Shown here: positions 33,206 through 41,189 of the stretch, piece by piece | Layout of the letters: each line of letters starts with the position of its first letter | Numbering within the stretch: the first letter of the stretch is position 1 | Source: Amycolatopsis japonica | Lineage (GTDB): Bacteria > Actinomycetota > Actinomycetes > Mycobacteriales > Pseudonocardiaceae | Direction: 5' to 3' | Assembly (NCBI RefSeq): GCF_000732925.1 | Contig: NZ_CP008953.1 | Coordinates: forward strand, 5,022,001 to 5,086,000 | DNA: 64,000 nt | Notes under the pieces: model-generated | The model's database searches: none | Seen by the model: only the letters and a program-made list of their open reading frames with translations | What the model was told of the DNA's origin: nothing | Translations under genes and position numbers: made by a program

Positions 33206-33539
33206 CGTCAGAGAGATCGTTTCGGGGCTGCCCCGCGCCTATGAGGCGCTGGTCCGGGACCGGGCGAAGTTCCGCGTGGGGCGAATCGTCTTCCTTTCGC
33301 TCTCACCCGACGAAACCGTGATGGGATTCGGCTATCCCAAAGAAGAGCGGGAAGCGCTGGTGGCGGGCGAGCCGGACAAGTTCATGATGCCGATTCCCTC
33401 CGATATGCGCTATCAGTGGGTCCGCGCCCGGCTGTCCGCGCTCGATTACGAAGAGTTACGAGAGCTGATCGTCGACTCGTGGCGAATGTGCGTCCCGAAG
33501 AAGGTCTGGGCCGAATACCTCGAAAAGAACCCGAGCTGA
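33189..33539 (+). CDS. MmcQ/YjbR-family protein
   Basis: 116 aa. The C-terminal half, YQWVRARLSALDYEELRELI then WRMCVPKK, is the usual MmcQ/YjbR end, a CyaY-like fold that may bind DNA. ATG 33189 lies inside the end of the upstream gene and has GAGAATGG before it. It likely forms a two-gene unit with 32513-33205; the palindrome array downstream may end the transcript. Confidence 0.75.
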   Translation: MVTGDDVREIVSGLPRAYEALVRDRAKFRVGRIVFLSLSPDETVMGFGYPKEEREALVAGEPDKFMMPIPSDMRYQWVRARLSALDYEELRELIVDSWRMCVPKKVWAEYLEKNPS

Positions 33540-33601
33540 ACTGCTCCTTTCGGCGTGCGCCGTTCAGCCCCCTCGATTGCCCTTTTCGGTCCCGTGAATT
33601 G

Positions 33602-33717
33602 CGGGTTCGCGTGATTGAACGGACGACACACGTGATCAGATGGACGACACACGCGAACTCCGTCCAGTCACGCGTGTCGTCCCTCCAGTCACGCGTGTCG
33701 TCCGTCTGATCACGCGA
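33602..33717. repeat. GACGACACACGTG-family palindrome, second copy
   Basis: Arms TGGACGACACACG and CGTGTGTCGTCCGTC flank TCCAGTCACGCGTG repeats. Same family as 941-1052 and 63583-63625. Confidence 0.7.
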
Positions 33718-33733
33718 GTTCCGGGGCCAAGCA

Positions 33734-33784
33734 CGCGTGAAGGCCCCTTCCCTCGGCTGAGCCGAGGGAAGGGGCCTTCACGCG
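33734..33784. terminator. Perfect 51-bp palindrome between convergent genes
   Basis: CGCGTGAAGGCCCC ... GGGGCCTTCACGCG with an inner CTCGGCTGAGCCGAG centre. It lies between the plus-strand MmcQ gene and the end of cluster operon B, and is well placed as a bidirectional terminator. A decayed relative is at 23261-23309. With the preceding repeat it fills the 254-bp gap. Confidence 0.6.
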
Positions 33785-33793
33785 CGAAAGGGG

Positions 33794-34123
33794 CTACTCC
33801 GCGACCTCTTCGATCGCCGAGGTGCCGCGGGAGCCGGGGTTCCCGTACCGCTCCCAGACCTCGTTCAGCCGGATCCGCCCGTCCGGCAGGAACTCCGGGG
33901 TGTTCGTGCTGTGCCCCGAGATCACCTGACCGCTGGCCAGCACCATCGTGTAGGCCATGTCGATCGTCCCGTCCTCGCCGCACTTCCCGGTCAGCGAGCC
34001 GAGCCGCACTCCGCCGCCGGTCAGCTCGGCCCACACCAGATCGTCCTTCTGCCGGTACAGGGTGACCGGCGCGTCCGGGTCGGTGCTGACCTTGCGGAAC
34101 CGTTTCCCGTCGTAATTGATCAT
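33794..34123 (-). CDS. Small conserved protein ending operon B
   Basis: 109 aa, soluble and beta-rich by composition. It starts MINYDGKRFR and contains GEDGTIDMAYTMV and RIRLNEVWERYG. I recall similar small actinomycete proteins labelled as N-acetylglutamate synthase, but I see no GNAT motif and do not adopt that name. Its ATG overlaps the FMN-protein stop (ATGA), so it is co-translated with cluster genes; it may be a binding or cyclase-like accessory protein. Confidence 0.65.
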   Translation of the reverse strand: MINYDGKRFRKVSTDPDAPVTLYRQKDDLVWAELTGGGVRLGSLTGKCGEDGTIDMAYTMVLASGQVISGHSTNTPEFLPDGRIRLNEVWERYGNPGSRGTSAIEEVAE

Positions 34124-35373
34124 CCGTCCTGCTCCGTCCGTGCCGATGAACCGGGGAACCAGAGGTCGTCCGTGGTGAGATCCGCGAGGTCGTACTTCCC
34201 GAGCGCGCTGGCGAGCAACCGCAGTTCGAGTTCCAGGCACCGCACCAGCCGCACGAGCCCTTCGGTCGCGTCCTCGTCGACGGCGAGCAGCGCCGCCCGG
34301 CCGAGGCCGACCGCGGAAGCCCCCATCGCCAGGCACTTCAGCGCGCGGGCGCCTTCCCAGATCCGCCCCGACACCAGCAGCGACGCGTCGTGTTTGCCGA
34401 CCCGCCGCAGGCATTCCACCAGCGGCAGGCCCACCTGGTCGAGGAAGACCGACGGCGCCCAGCCGGTGCCGCCCTCCGCGCCGTCCACGGTGACGGCGTC
34501 CGCACCCGCCGCCCACGCGACCCGCGCCGCCTCGCCGACGTCGCGGCCCGGGTGCAGCTTCACCCAGGCACGGGCACGCGGGTAGTTGTTGCGCATGAGG
34601 TGGATCTGCTGGCGCAGGATCTCGCCGGTGAACGTGCCGGGACTGCTGGACCGCAGCACCATGGCCTGATCCCTGCCGAACGCTTCGTCCACTGTGTACT
34701 GTTCGGCGATCTCGCCGGCGGCCGTGCGCGAGAGCACGGTCATCCCGCCGAGTCCCGGTTTGGCGCCTTGACCGACCTTGAGCTCGAACGCCAGCCGCCC
34801 GGTCTCCAGCAGTTTCGTCGCGGACGGGTCGCTGTAGACGAGGTTCCACACCTCCGCGTCGGCGTCTTCGGTGCTCTGCTGGACGACGACGCCGCCCAGC
34901 CCGTCCGGTACGGCGTCGGCGTACGCGCGGATCCGGCCGAGCAGACCGTCCTCGACGCTCTCGCCCATCCGGCCGTAGCCGTGCATCGGCACGACGTTCT
35001 CGCCGATCACCATCGGCATCCCGAGCCTGCCGGCCTGCTCGCTCGCGGCGATCCCGAGCCCGCTGCCCGCGACCTGCGTGGATCCGAACGCGCACAGGAA
35101 CACCGGCGACGGCGCGGTGAACCCGCCGAGCACGGTCGACAGGCCGACGTCGCCGTACACCGGTTCGCGCGCGAGGTCGAACATCTTCTCCAGGCGGCGC
35201 GGGACGAACACCGGCGGCACGATCCGCGCGCGGTCGAGTTCGTCCGGCGGGGTGTCGACGTCCGCGCCGAACAGCGACCGGCCGTATCCCGCGACGTCGG
35301 GGAAGATCGCCGCGCTGCCTTCTCTCGCCCTGGCCCGGATCGCGTCCTCCGGGAGCTGCCGCGCGGTGATCAC
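34120..35373 (-). CDS. GltS-like FMN-dependent protein
   Basis: 417 aa TIM-barrel flavoprotein matching the synthase domain of glutamate synthase large subunit: LSTVLGG near the start, FGRDQAMVLRSSSPG, the flavin-barrel signature VTVDGAEGGTGWAP and SGRIWEGARALKCLAMGA. It lacks the glutaminase and Fe-S parts, so it is a stand-alone redox or amination enzyme. It is coupled by ATGA overlaps to the AsnRS-like and mutase genes, suggesting it works on the methylaspartate-type branch or on an alpha-keto/imine intermediate. Reaction unknown. Confidence 0.82.
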   Translation of the reverse strand: MITARQLPEDAIRARAREGSAAIFPDVAGYGRSLFGADVDTPPDELDRARIVPPVFVPRRLEKMFDLAREPVYGDVGLSTVLGGFTAPSPVFLCAFGSTQVAGSGLGIAASEQAGRLGMPMVIGENVVPMHGYGRMGESVEDGLLGRIRAYADAVPDGLGGVVVQQSTEDADAEVWNLVYSDPSATKLLETGRLAFELKVGQGAKPGLGGMTVLSRTAAGEIAEQYTVDEAFGRDQAMVLRSSSPGTFTGEILRQQIHLMRNNYPRARAWVKLHPGRDVGEAARVAWAAGADAVTVDGAEGGTGWAPSVFLDQVGLPLVECLRRVGKHDASLLVSGRIWEGARALKCLAMGASAVGLGRAALLAVDEDATEGLVRLVRCLELELRLLASALGKYDLADLTTDDLWFPGSSARTEQDG

Positions 35374-36365
35374 GGCGTCGCGATCCCGGGCAGCTTCGGA
35401 TACGCGTTCGCCTGCCAGATCGCGTCCAGCCCGGCGATGTAACGCGTCACCCGTTCCAGCCCCATCCCGAACCCGGCGCTCGGCGGCAGCCCCTCGCGCG
35501 CGAGGTCGAGGTACCAGGCGTACTTCGCCGGGTTCTCCCCCGTCTCCCGCATCCGCTCGATCAGCCGCCGGTACTCGTGCGTGCGTTCACCGCCACTGCA
35601 GAGCTCGCCGAACCCGTCGGAGGCGATGAGGTCGAAGTTCCGCAGCACCCCCGGCTCGGTGCTGGACTCGCCGTCGGTGAACCCGCGCGACCCCTTGGGG
35701 TAGTCGACGATGAAGAACGGCCGGTTCGTCTGCTCGGAGATGATCCGCTCGCCCTGCCAGTCGATCTCCGCGTCGGCGCTCTGCCCGTGCCGCAGGCCCT
35801 GCAGCCGCGACACCGCCTCGCGATGCGTCATCCGCTCGAAGTCCTCTTCCAGCAGCGCGGTGAACGCCTCCTGGTCCCGGCCCAGCGTGGCGAGGTCCAC
35901 TTTGGACTCCCGCAGGGTGTGGGCGACGATGTGCCGCAGCAGGCCCTGCGCGACGTCGAGGACCTCCTCCCGGCTCGCACGGGCGACCTCGACGTCGATC
36001 TGGGTGAACTCGACCAGATGCCGTCCCGTGGTCGAGGTCTCCAGCGGCTCCAGCCGCACGTTCGGGGCGACGTAGAAGATCTTGTCGAACGCGAGCAACG
36101 ACGCCTGCTTGTACAGGATGACGCTGGTCATCATCTTGTACTTGTGCCCGTAGTAGTCGACGTCGACCTGTTTGGCACCGCGGCATCCCGGGTCGGTCAC
36201 CGGCCCGATCAACGGCGGCTGCAGTTCCACGAACCCGTTCATGCCGAGGTACTCGCGGGTGCCGGCGGTGATGCTGTTCTGGATGCGCAGGGCCGCCTGC
36301 GTCACCGGCGACGTCAGATGTTCGCGGGTGCCCGGCGGCAGCGCCGCGTCCGGTGTTCCGGTCAT
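35370..36365 (-). CDS. AsnRS-like class II synthetase paralogue (asparagine-synthetase-related)
   Basis: 331 aa. The class II aminoacyl-tRNA synthetase catalytic core of the AspRS/AsnRS group is clear: IFYVAPNVRLEPLE and HLVEFTQIDVE (motif 2 region), and GFGMGLERVTRYI (motif 3). The N-terminal anticodon-binding domain is absent, as in the archaeal AsnRS-related asparagine synthetase. It therefore probably adenylates an aspartate-like carboxylate and amidates it or ligates it to an amine, not a tRNA. With the mutase genes just upstream, 3-methylaspartate is a plausible substrate (inference). Confidence 0.85.
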   Translation of the reverse strand: MTGTPDAALPPGTREHLTSPVTQAALRIQNSITAGTREYLGMNGFVELQPPLIGPVTDPGCRGAKQVDVDYYGHKYKMMTSVILYKQASLLAFDKIFYVAPNVRLEPLETSTTGRHLVEFTQIDVEVARASREEVLDVAQGLLRHIVAHTLRESKVDLATLGRDQEAFTALLEEDFERMTHREAVSRLQGLRHGQSADAEIDWQGERIISEQTNRPFFIVDYPKGSRGFTDGESSTEPGVLRNFDLIASDGFGELCSGGERTHEYRRLIERMRETGENPAKYAWYLDLAREGLPPSAGFGMGLERVTRYIAGLDAIWQANAYPKLPGIATP

Positions 36366-37672
36366 GTCCTACTCCCCTGTGTCAGTCGGTTCACGGTCTC
36401 GATTCCGGGTAACCCGTACTTCTCGTCGAACGACCGCTCGACGTACCGGAGCGCGTCCAGCAGATCGTTCGAGGTCATCCGCCGGTCGCCGGGCAGGTCG
36501 ACGAGATCGCCCAGCGGCATCGCGCCGATCCGCTGCCACTCCAGGCGGCCGCCGTCGGCCAGCCGCCCGCGGGCGCGGCCGGCGTTGTCCGGGTGCAGGC
36601 AGAACGGGACGTCCAGCTGGCCGCGTGCGAACGCGGTGACCAGCGCCCTGCCGAGGTCGTTGTCGAGCGAAAGAACGTTGTCCACCAACGCTTTCGCCTG
36701 CGCGTGGATCCCGGTGTCGCCGAGCCTGCCGATCCGGGAGACACCCCGCGCGGCCTCGGCGGCGTGCTCCAGCGCGGTCACGTTCTCCGCCACGGTCGGC
36801 AGCCGGTGCGCTTCGGCGGTGGTCTTGACGATCAGCCTGCTCGCGCCGGTGCGGGCCGCCAGCCGCGCGGACTCCGCGATCAGCTCCAGCGCGCCGCCCG
36901 GTGTCCTCGGGTAGACGCCCATGTAGCCGTAGATCACCACATGCGTCCGCGCGTGCGGCACGTATTCCCTGATCAGCGCCTGCAGCGCGGCGACGGCCTC
37001 CTCGTCCTGCCCGGCGTGGGTCTGCTGCGCGTAGCTGAAGGACAGGCAGCGGATCCCGTGCCGCCAGAAGAACATCCCCTCCAGCACGCTCAGCGCGACC
37101 AGCAGCGCGGGCGGGCACAGCTGGCCCATCATGCAGCCGCCGAAGGTCTCCAGATGCGGCTCCAGTTCGGGACCCCGGGCCTCCGCCAGCGTCTCGCAGG
37201 AACGCCGCCAGTTGTCGACGGCCGCCGAAAGCGGCATCCGGCTGTACGGCAGGCAATACGACACCGGGCCGCCCTCGGTCGCGTGCAACCCGAAGTCCAG
37301 CAGCGCCCGCACGATCCGGCGGGGATCCGCCGAACCGTGCCGCACCTGCACCGGGAAGTCCCCGGTCAGCACGCCGTCGAGCAACGCCGCCGTCGTCACG
37401 GGATCGTGGTCGACGAGCGGGTACCCGTTGAGATCGGCGCCCGCCGCCAACGCCGCGCGCGCCGCCTCGTGGTCGCCGACCCTGGTGTAGCTGTCGATCG
37501 TGATCGTGCCGACCGTCGCGGCCCGCGCCGACCGGGTCGCCAGCAGCCCCCTGGTCATCCGCCCCGGATCGGCGAACCCCATCCGGGGCTGGACGACCAG
37601 CTCCCCCTGCGCGTGGTGGCGTGCGACCACCTCGCCGAACGAAAGTCCCCGCCGCGGGGCGAGCACGTTCAT
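36362..37672 (-). CDS. Glutamate mutase E-subunit-like protein (methylaspartate mutase)
   Basis: 436 aa, somewhat shorter than typical GlmE (about 480). A TIM-barrel enzyme with VQPRMGFADPGRM, TIDSYTRVGD, FGGCMMGQLCPP and SYAQQTHAGQDEEA, the last two being strongly GlmE-like. With its S subunit and adenosylcobalamin it would rearrange glutamate to 3-methylaspartate or act on a related substrate. ATG 37672 overlaps the stop of the S-like gene (ATGA). Such mutases are rare in natural-product clusters and point to a branched amino acid building block. Confidence 0.85.
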   Translation of the reverse strand: MNVLAPRRGLSFGEVVARHHAQGELVVQPRMGFADPGRMTRGLLATRSARAATVGTITIDSYTRVGDHEAARAALAAGADLNGYPLVDHDPVTTAALLDGVLTGDFPVQVRHGSADPRRIVRALLDFGLHATEGGPVSYCLPYSRMPLSAAVDNWRRSCETLAEARGPELEPHLETFGGCMMGQLCPPALLVALSVLEGMFFWRHGIRCLSFSYAQQTHAGQDEEAVAALQALIREYVPHARTHVVIYGYMGVYPRTPGGALELIAESARLAARTGASRLIVKTTAEAHRLPTVAENVTALEHAAEAARGVSRIGRLGDTGIHAQAKALVDNVLSLDNDLGRALVTAFARGQLDVPFCLHPDNAGRARGRLADGGRLEWQRIGAMPLGDLVDLPGDRRMTSNDLLDALRYVERSFDEKYGLPGIETVNRLTQGSRT

Positions 37673-38133
37673 CCCGCGCCCAGCGGGACACCGGGAGCGC
37701 GGACGGACAAGGTGCGGAGGAACGTGCGGAACGGGGTCAGCCCGGCGGAGTCCTCGAACACCGCGTCGAAGCCGGCCTCCAGCAGCCGGGCCGCGTTGCT
37801 GCCGCCCGTGACGTCGAGCTTCCCGCCGATGACGACCGGCGTCGTGACCAGCTCCGCCCGGGCGCGGAAGGCTTCCATCAGCCGGACGCCGTCCTGACGC
37901 CCGTGCCCGTTGAGGCTGCTGATCACCAGCAGATCCGGCCGCCGGGTGACGCATTCGCGCACGATGGTCGCGTCCGGGACGCAGGCGCCGAGGTTGGTGA
38001 CCCGGCAGCCCAGTTCCTCCAGCAACAGCTCCAGGTACACCAGGTTCCAGGTGTGCGCGTCGGACGAGAGCCCGGTGACGATCACGTCGAGACCGGCGTC
38101 CGGGAGCGTGGGCTGGACGGCTTCGATGGTCAT
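37669..38133 (-). CDS. Glutamate mutase S-subunit-like cobalamin-binding protein
   Basis: 154 aa, the usual size for GlmS/MutS-type B12 domains. The signature region is SDAHTWN (residues 24-30): the His that coordinates cobalt is present, but the Gly of DxHxxG is replaced by Asn30. Later ISSLNGHG and GGKLDVTG fit the cobalamin pocket. It pairs with the E-like protein encoded next. The changed Gly is worth checking, though the His is the key ligand. Its ATG overlaps the ATP-grasp stop. Confidence 0.85.
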   Translation of the reverse strand: MTIEAVQPTLPDAGLDVIVTGLSSDAHTWNLVYLELLLEELGCRVTNLGACVPDATIVRECVTRRPDLLVISSLNGHGRQDGVRLMEAFRARAELVTTPVVIGGKLDVTGGSNAARLLEAGFDAVFEDSAGLTPFRTFLRTLSVRAPGVPLGAG

Positions 38134-39410
38134 GGTGCAGCGTTCTCCCTCTCTCCTCGGTCCGGCCGCACGTCGATCTCGATCAGCGCGACCGCCTCTT
38201 CGGCCAGGCGCGAAGCCTCCGCCGGGCTGTCCGCGGTCACCATCAGATCGCCGACGCGGTCCCACGAACTGCGCAGCCCGTCGAACCGGTCGCCCGCCGA
38301 AACACTGACGTCGCACATGAACACGCCTTCGGACTGCGCCGCCTTTTCCACCCCGCGCACGTCCTCGATGAGGCCGGGCTCGATCGACAGGAACCGGACC
38401 GCGGCGCCGCGTTCGGCCTTGCGTGGCAACAGGTCCACGACCGGCTCGTCCTTCATCACCGAGAAGTAGGCGCGGTTGAGCTCCACCGGGTAGGCGCGCT
38501 GGATCAGCTCGATGATGCCGTCGCCGGCGAACCGGCCGGCGCATTCGACCAGGTACGGGACGCCGTCCGAGACGATCCACTCGCAGTGGACGATCCCGGT
38601 GCGGAAGCCGGTCGCGGCGGTGAGTCGCCGCGTCTCCTCGGTCAGCGTCGCGGTCAGCTCGTCCGGGATGTCGGCGGGGACGATATGCGCGAGTTCGATC
38701 GGCCGCGGACCGGGGAACAGCCGTTTGCCGGTGACGTTGGCGAACAGCGGCTCGCCGTCGCGCAGCAGCATCTCGACGCTGAACTCGTCTCCTTCGACGA
38801 AGCTCTCGGCGAGCATCTTCAGCTCCATCGCGCGGTCCGGGACGAAGATCCCCTCGTCCTGCACGACGCAGTTCGTCCACGCCTGCTCGGCCTCGGCCGG
38901 GTCGGTGAGCACCTGCGTCCCCACCGACGCCTGCCGGTTCGACGGCTTCAGCACGGTCTTCCCCGGGTGCCGCGCCATGAACTCACGGACCTGCTCCGGG
39001 CTTTCGACCCGCGCCGACGCCGGGTTCGCGATCCCCGCCGCCCGGCTGACCAGGCGCAGCACCGCCTTGTCCCGCAGGATCTGGGCCGCGCCGAATCCCG
39101 CGCCCGCCACGCCGTAGCGTTCCGCGAGCCGGGCCGCGAACGGGGTCGCGTACTCGGTCAGCGGGACCACGGCGGCCGGGTCGAGGTCGTGGTGGACGTG
39201 GTAGAACTCGTCCGCCTTGCCGGGCAGGTGGAACTCCCATTCGATGAGCTCGCGCACCAGCGCCGAACCGGCCACGGTCTTCCGCGCGTCGCGTTTGCGG
39301 ACGACGTCGGGCTCTTCGACGAAGATGACCGAGCCGTCCGGCTGGAAGTCCTTGATGGACGATCCCAGCGCCGCGGCCACGAACCCGACCAGCACCACCG
39401 GGCGCGTCAT
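38130..39410 (-). CDS. ATP-grasp ligase 2
   Basis: 426 aa. N-terminal pre-ATP-grasp domain (VVLVGFVAAALGSS), central KTVLKPSNRQASVGT (ATP-binding Lys and loop), ELKMLAESFVEGDEFSVEML (hinge acid) and YLVECAGRFAGDGIIEL (metal-binding end). This is the amino-acid ligase pattern of carboxylate-amine ligases. The ATG at 39410 overlaps the stop of the substrate-binding-protein gene. Probably joins two amino acids of the product; order of coupling cannot be inferred. Confidence 0.87.
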   Translation of the reverse strand: MTRPVVLVGFVAAALGSSIKDFQPDGSVIFVEEPDVVRKRDARKTVAGSALVRELIEWEFHLPGKADEFYHVHHDLDPAAVVPLTEYATPFAARLAERYGVAGAGFGAAQILRDKAVLRLVSRAAGIANPASARVESPEQVREFMARHPGKTVLKPSNRQASVGTQVLTDPAEAEQAWTNCVVQDEGIFVPDRAMELKMLAESFVEGDEFSVEMLLRDGEPLFANVTGKRLFPGPRPIELAHIVPADIPDELTATLTEETRRLTAATGFRTGIVHCEWIVSDGVPYLVECAGRFAGDGIIELIQRAYPVELNRAYFSVMKDEPVVDLLPRKAERGAAVRFLSIEPGLIEDVRGVEKAAQSEGVFMCDVSVSAGDRFDGLRSSWDRVGDLMVTADSPAEASRLAEEAVALIEIDVRPDRGERENAAP

Positions 39411-41158
39411 GACCCCTCCTCGACGTAGTACCAGTTCTCCGGGTTGATCAGGCCGTACGGGTTGATCGGCGAGAACCCGCGCAGGTTGCCCGCGACCTCG
39501 AACAGCCGTCGCGGGAACGTCGGCATGAAGATCACCGGCGCCTGCTCGGCGATGTACTCCTGGTACTCGTAAAGCGCTTCGAGCGAGTCCGTGGTGACGG
39601 TCTTCGCGATGAGCTCGTCCGCCTTGGCGTCGCGCCAGTTGCTGAAGTTGCAGGCGGCGCCGCTCTGGAAGAGGTTCTCGCCCGTCGGGTAGTTGTAGAC
39701 CCAGCCGCCGCCCCAGCAGGACAGCTGCCACATCCGCTTCTCGCCGGGACCGTCCTCCGCCACCAGGACCGACCCCATCACCTCTTCGAGGCGGATCTCG
39801 ATCCCGGCCTTGGCCGCGTCGTCCCGGAACTGCGCCATGAGCCGCGCCAGCGACGGCCTGCCTTCCCAGTAGCGCAAGGAGAAGCTCAGTTCGGTGCCGG
39901 CCGGGATGCCCTCGCCCGCCTCGCCGGGGCCGGTGCCGGGCCGGACGCACACCGCGGGTGAAGTGGTGACGTCCCAGCCGTTGTCGGCGAGTAGCTGCCG
40001 CGCCTTCTCCAGGTCGAACGGCCAGAATCCGCCGCGTTCGGCGATCTTCGGGGAGACCAGGTCGCTCTTGGGCAGCACCGGGATCGATCCCGTCTGGCTC
40101 CAGCCGTAACCCTGGTAGACCTCGCGGGCGCCGTACTCCTGGTCGAAGCAGCTCTGCAGCGCCTGCCGGACATAGGGCTGCCTGATCATGTTCCCCGCGA
40201 CGGTCGGGTTGCTGAAGTTGACCGCCATGAAGTTGATGTTGAACAGGATCTGCGGCTCCAGCTGGAACCCGTCGCCCAGCGGGTTCGGCCCGCCCTTCGT
40301 CGGGTCGCCGTCGGGCTGGACGCCCATCCCCGGCGGCAGGAAACCGACCTGGACGTCGCCGGACCGCAGCAGCTCGTACTGCTGCTCGTCCGACGTCGTC
40401 GAGACCTGGCGCAGCTCGTCGAGATGCGCCGGATTGGGCCCGCTGTAGTGCTCGTTCGGGACGAAGGTGACGACACCTTCCTCGGTGTAGCTCTTGAGTC
40501 GCCACGGTCCGTTCACGACACTCCACACCGGACTGTCGGCCCAGCGTGTGCGATGCGAGTTGTCCTCCTCGACGACGTCGCCGTTCTCCGCCATGAGGAA
40601 CTCGTAAACCGCTTCGGCCTGCTCGATGTCGTGCGTCGCGTCGGCCGGGCCCTCCGCGGTGCGGTCCCACGCCTTCGGCATCGGCGTGATCATGGTGAGC
40701 TGGTTCAGCAGCACCCAGTTCTTCGAGTACGCCTTGTCGAAGGTGAAGCTCACCTTGTCATCGGCCACCTTCTCGAACGACACCAGGTTGTCCGGGAAGT
40801 AGCCCTCTGAGTAGGCGCCGAACCTCGGCCCCTTCACCTTCAGCATGTTCATCCAGAAGATGACGTTGTCCGCGCAGACCGTCTCGCCGTTGGACCACTT
40901 CCACGGTTTGATCCGGACTACGCAGGTGCGGCCGGTCTCGTCCCACACCGGCTCTTCACCGACGCTGAGGTCCCAGTCGATCTCCGGCGCGCCGTCCCGG
41001 CCCAGCCAGTACAGCGGCCGGTACATCAGCATCTGGAACTCGTAGAGGCTCCGCACGCCGAAGCGCTCGCCCGGGGTGAAGGGGAAGATCACCGCGGGCG
41101 GGAACCCGGGCAGGCAGGCCCAGGTCGCCACGCCGCCCTTGATCGGCTTGTCCGTCAT
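39407..41158 (-). CDS. Family-5 peptide/oligopeptide substrate-binding protein lacking a signal peptide
   Basis: 583 aa, full length for SBP_bac_5 (DppA/OppA fold). It starts MTDKPIKGGVATWACLPG, straight into the mature-type domain, without a hydrophobic leader or lipobox Cys. AGGAAG lies eight bases before the ATG, and the region upstream is closed by the MFS stop at 41190, so no missed leader is possible. No ABC permease or ATPase is in the window. It may act in the cytoplasm as a binding or carrier protein for intermediates, or as an enzyme. It is coupled to ATP-grasp 2 downstream. Confidence 0.85.
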   Translation of the reverse strand: MTDKPIKGGVATWACLPGFPPAVIFPFTPGERFGVRSLYEFQMLMYRPLYWLGRDGAPEIDWDLSVGEEPVWDETGRTCVVRIKPWKWSNGETVCADNVIFWMNMLKVKGPRFGAYSEGYFPDNLVSFEKVADDKVSFTFDKAYSKNWVLLNQLTMITPMPKAWDRTAEGPADATHDIEQAEAVYEFLMAENGDVVEEDNSHRTRWADSPVWSVVNGPWRLKSYTEEGVVTFVPNEHYSGPNPAHLDELRQVSTTSDEQQYELLRSGDVQVGFLPPGMGVQPDGDPTKGGPNPLGDGFQLEPQILFNINFMAVNFSNPTVAGNMIRQPYVRQALQSCFDQEYGAREVYQGYGWSQTGSIPVLPKSDLVSPKIAERGGFWPFDLEKARQLLADNGWDVTTSPAVCVRPGTGPGEAGEGIPAGTELSFSLRYWEGRPSLARLMAQFRDDAAKAGIEIRLEEVMGSVLVAEDGPGEKRMWQLSCWGGGWVYNYPTGENLFQSGAACNFSNWRDAKADELIAKTVTTDSLEALYEYQEYIAEQAPVIFMPTFPRRLFEVAGNLRGFSPINPYGLINPENWYYVEEGS

Positions 41159-41189
41159 GACTTTCGCTTCCTCCGCAGTTCGGCCGCGC

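Noticed and set aside
33794..34123. N-acetylglutamate synthase
   Set aside because: Similar proteins carry this label in my memory, but at 109 aa with no acetyl-CoA-binding motif the name is not supported.
39407..41158. Component of an ABC importer
   Set aside because: No permease or ATPase gene is nearby and the protein lacks a signal peptide.
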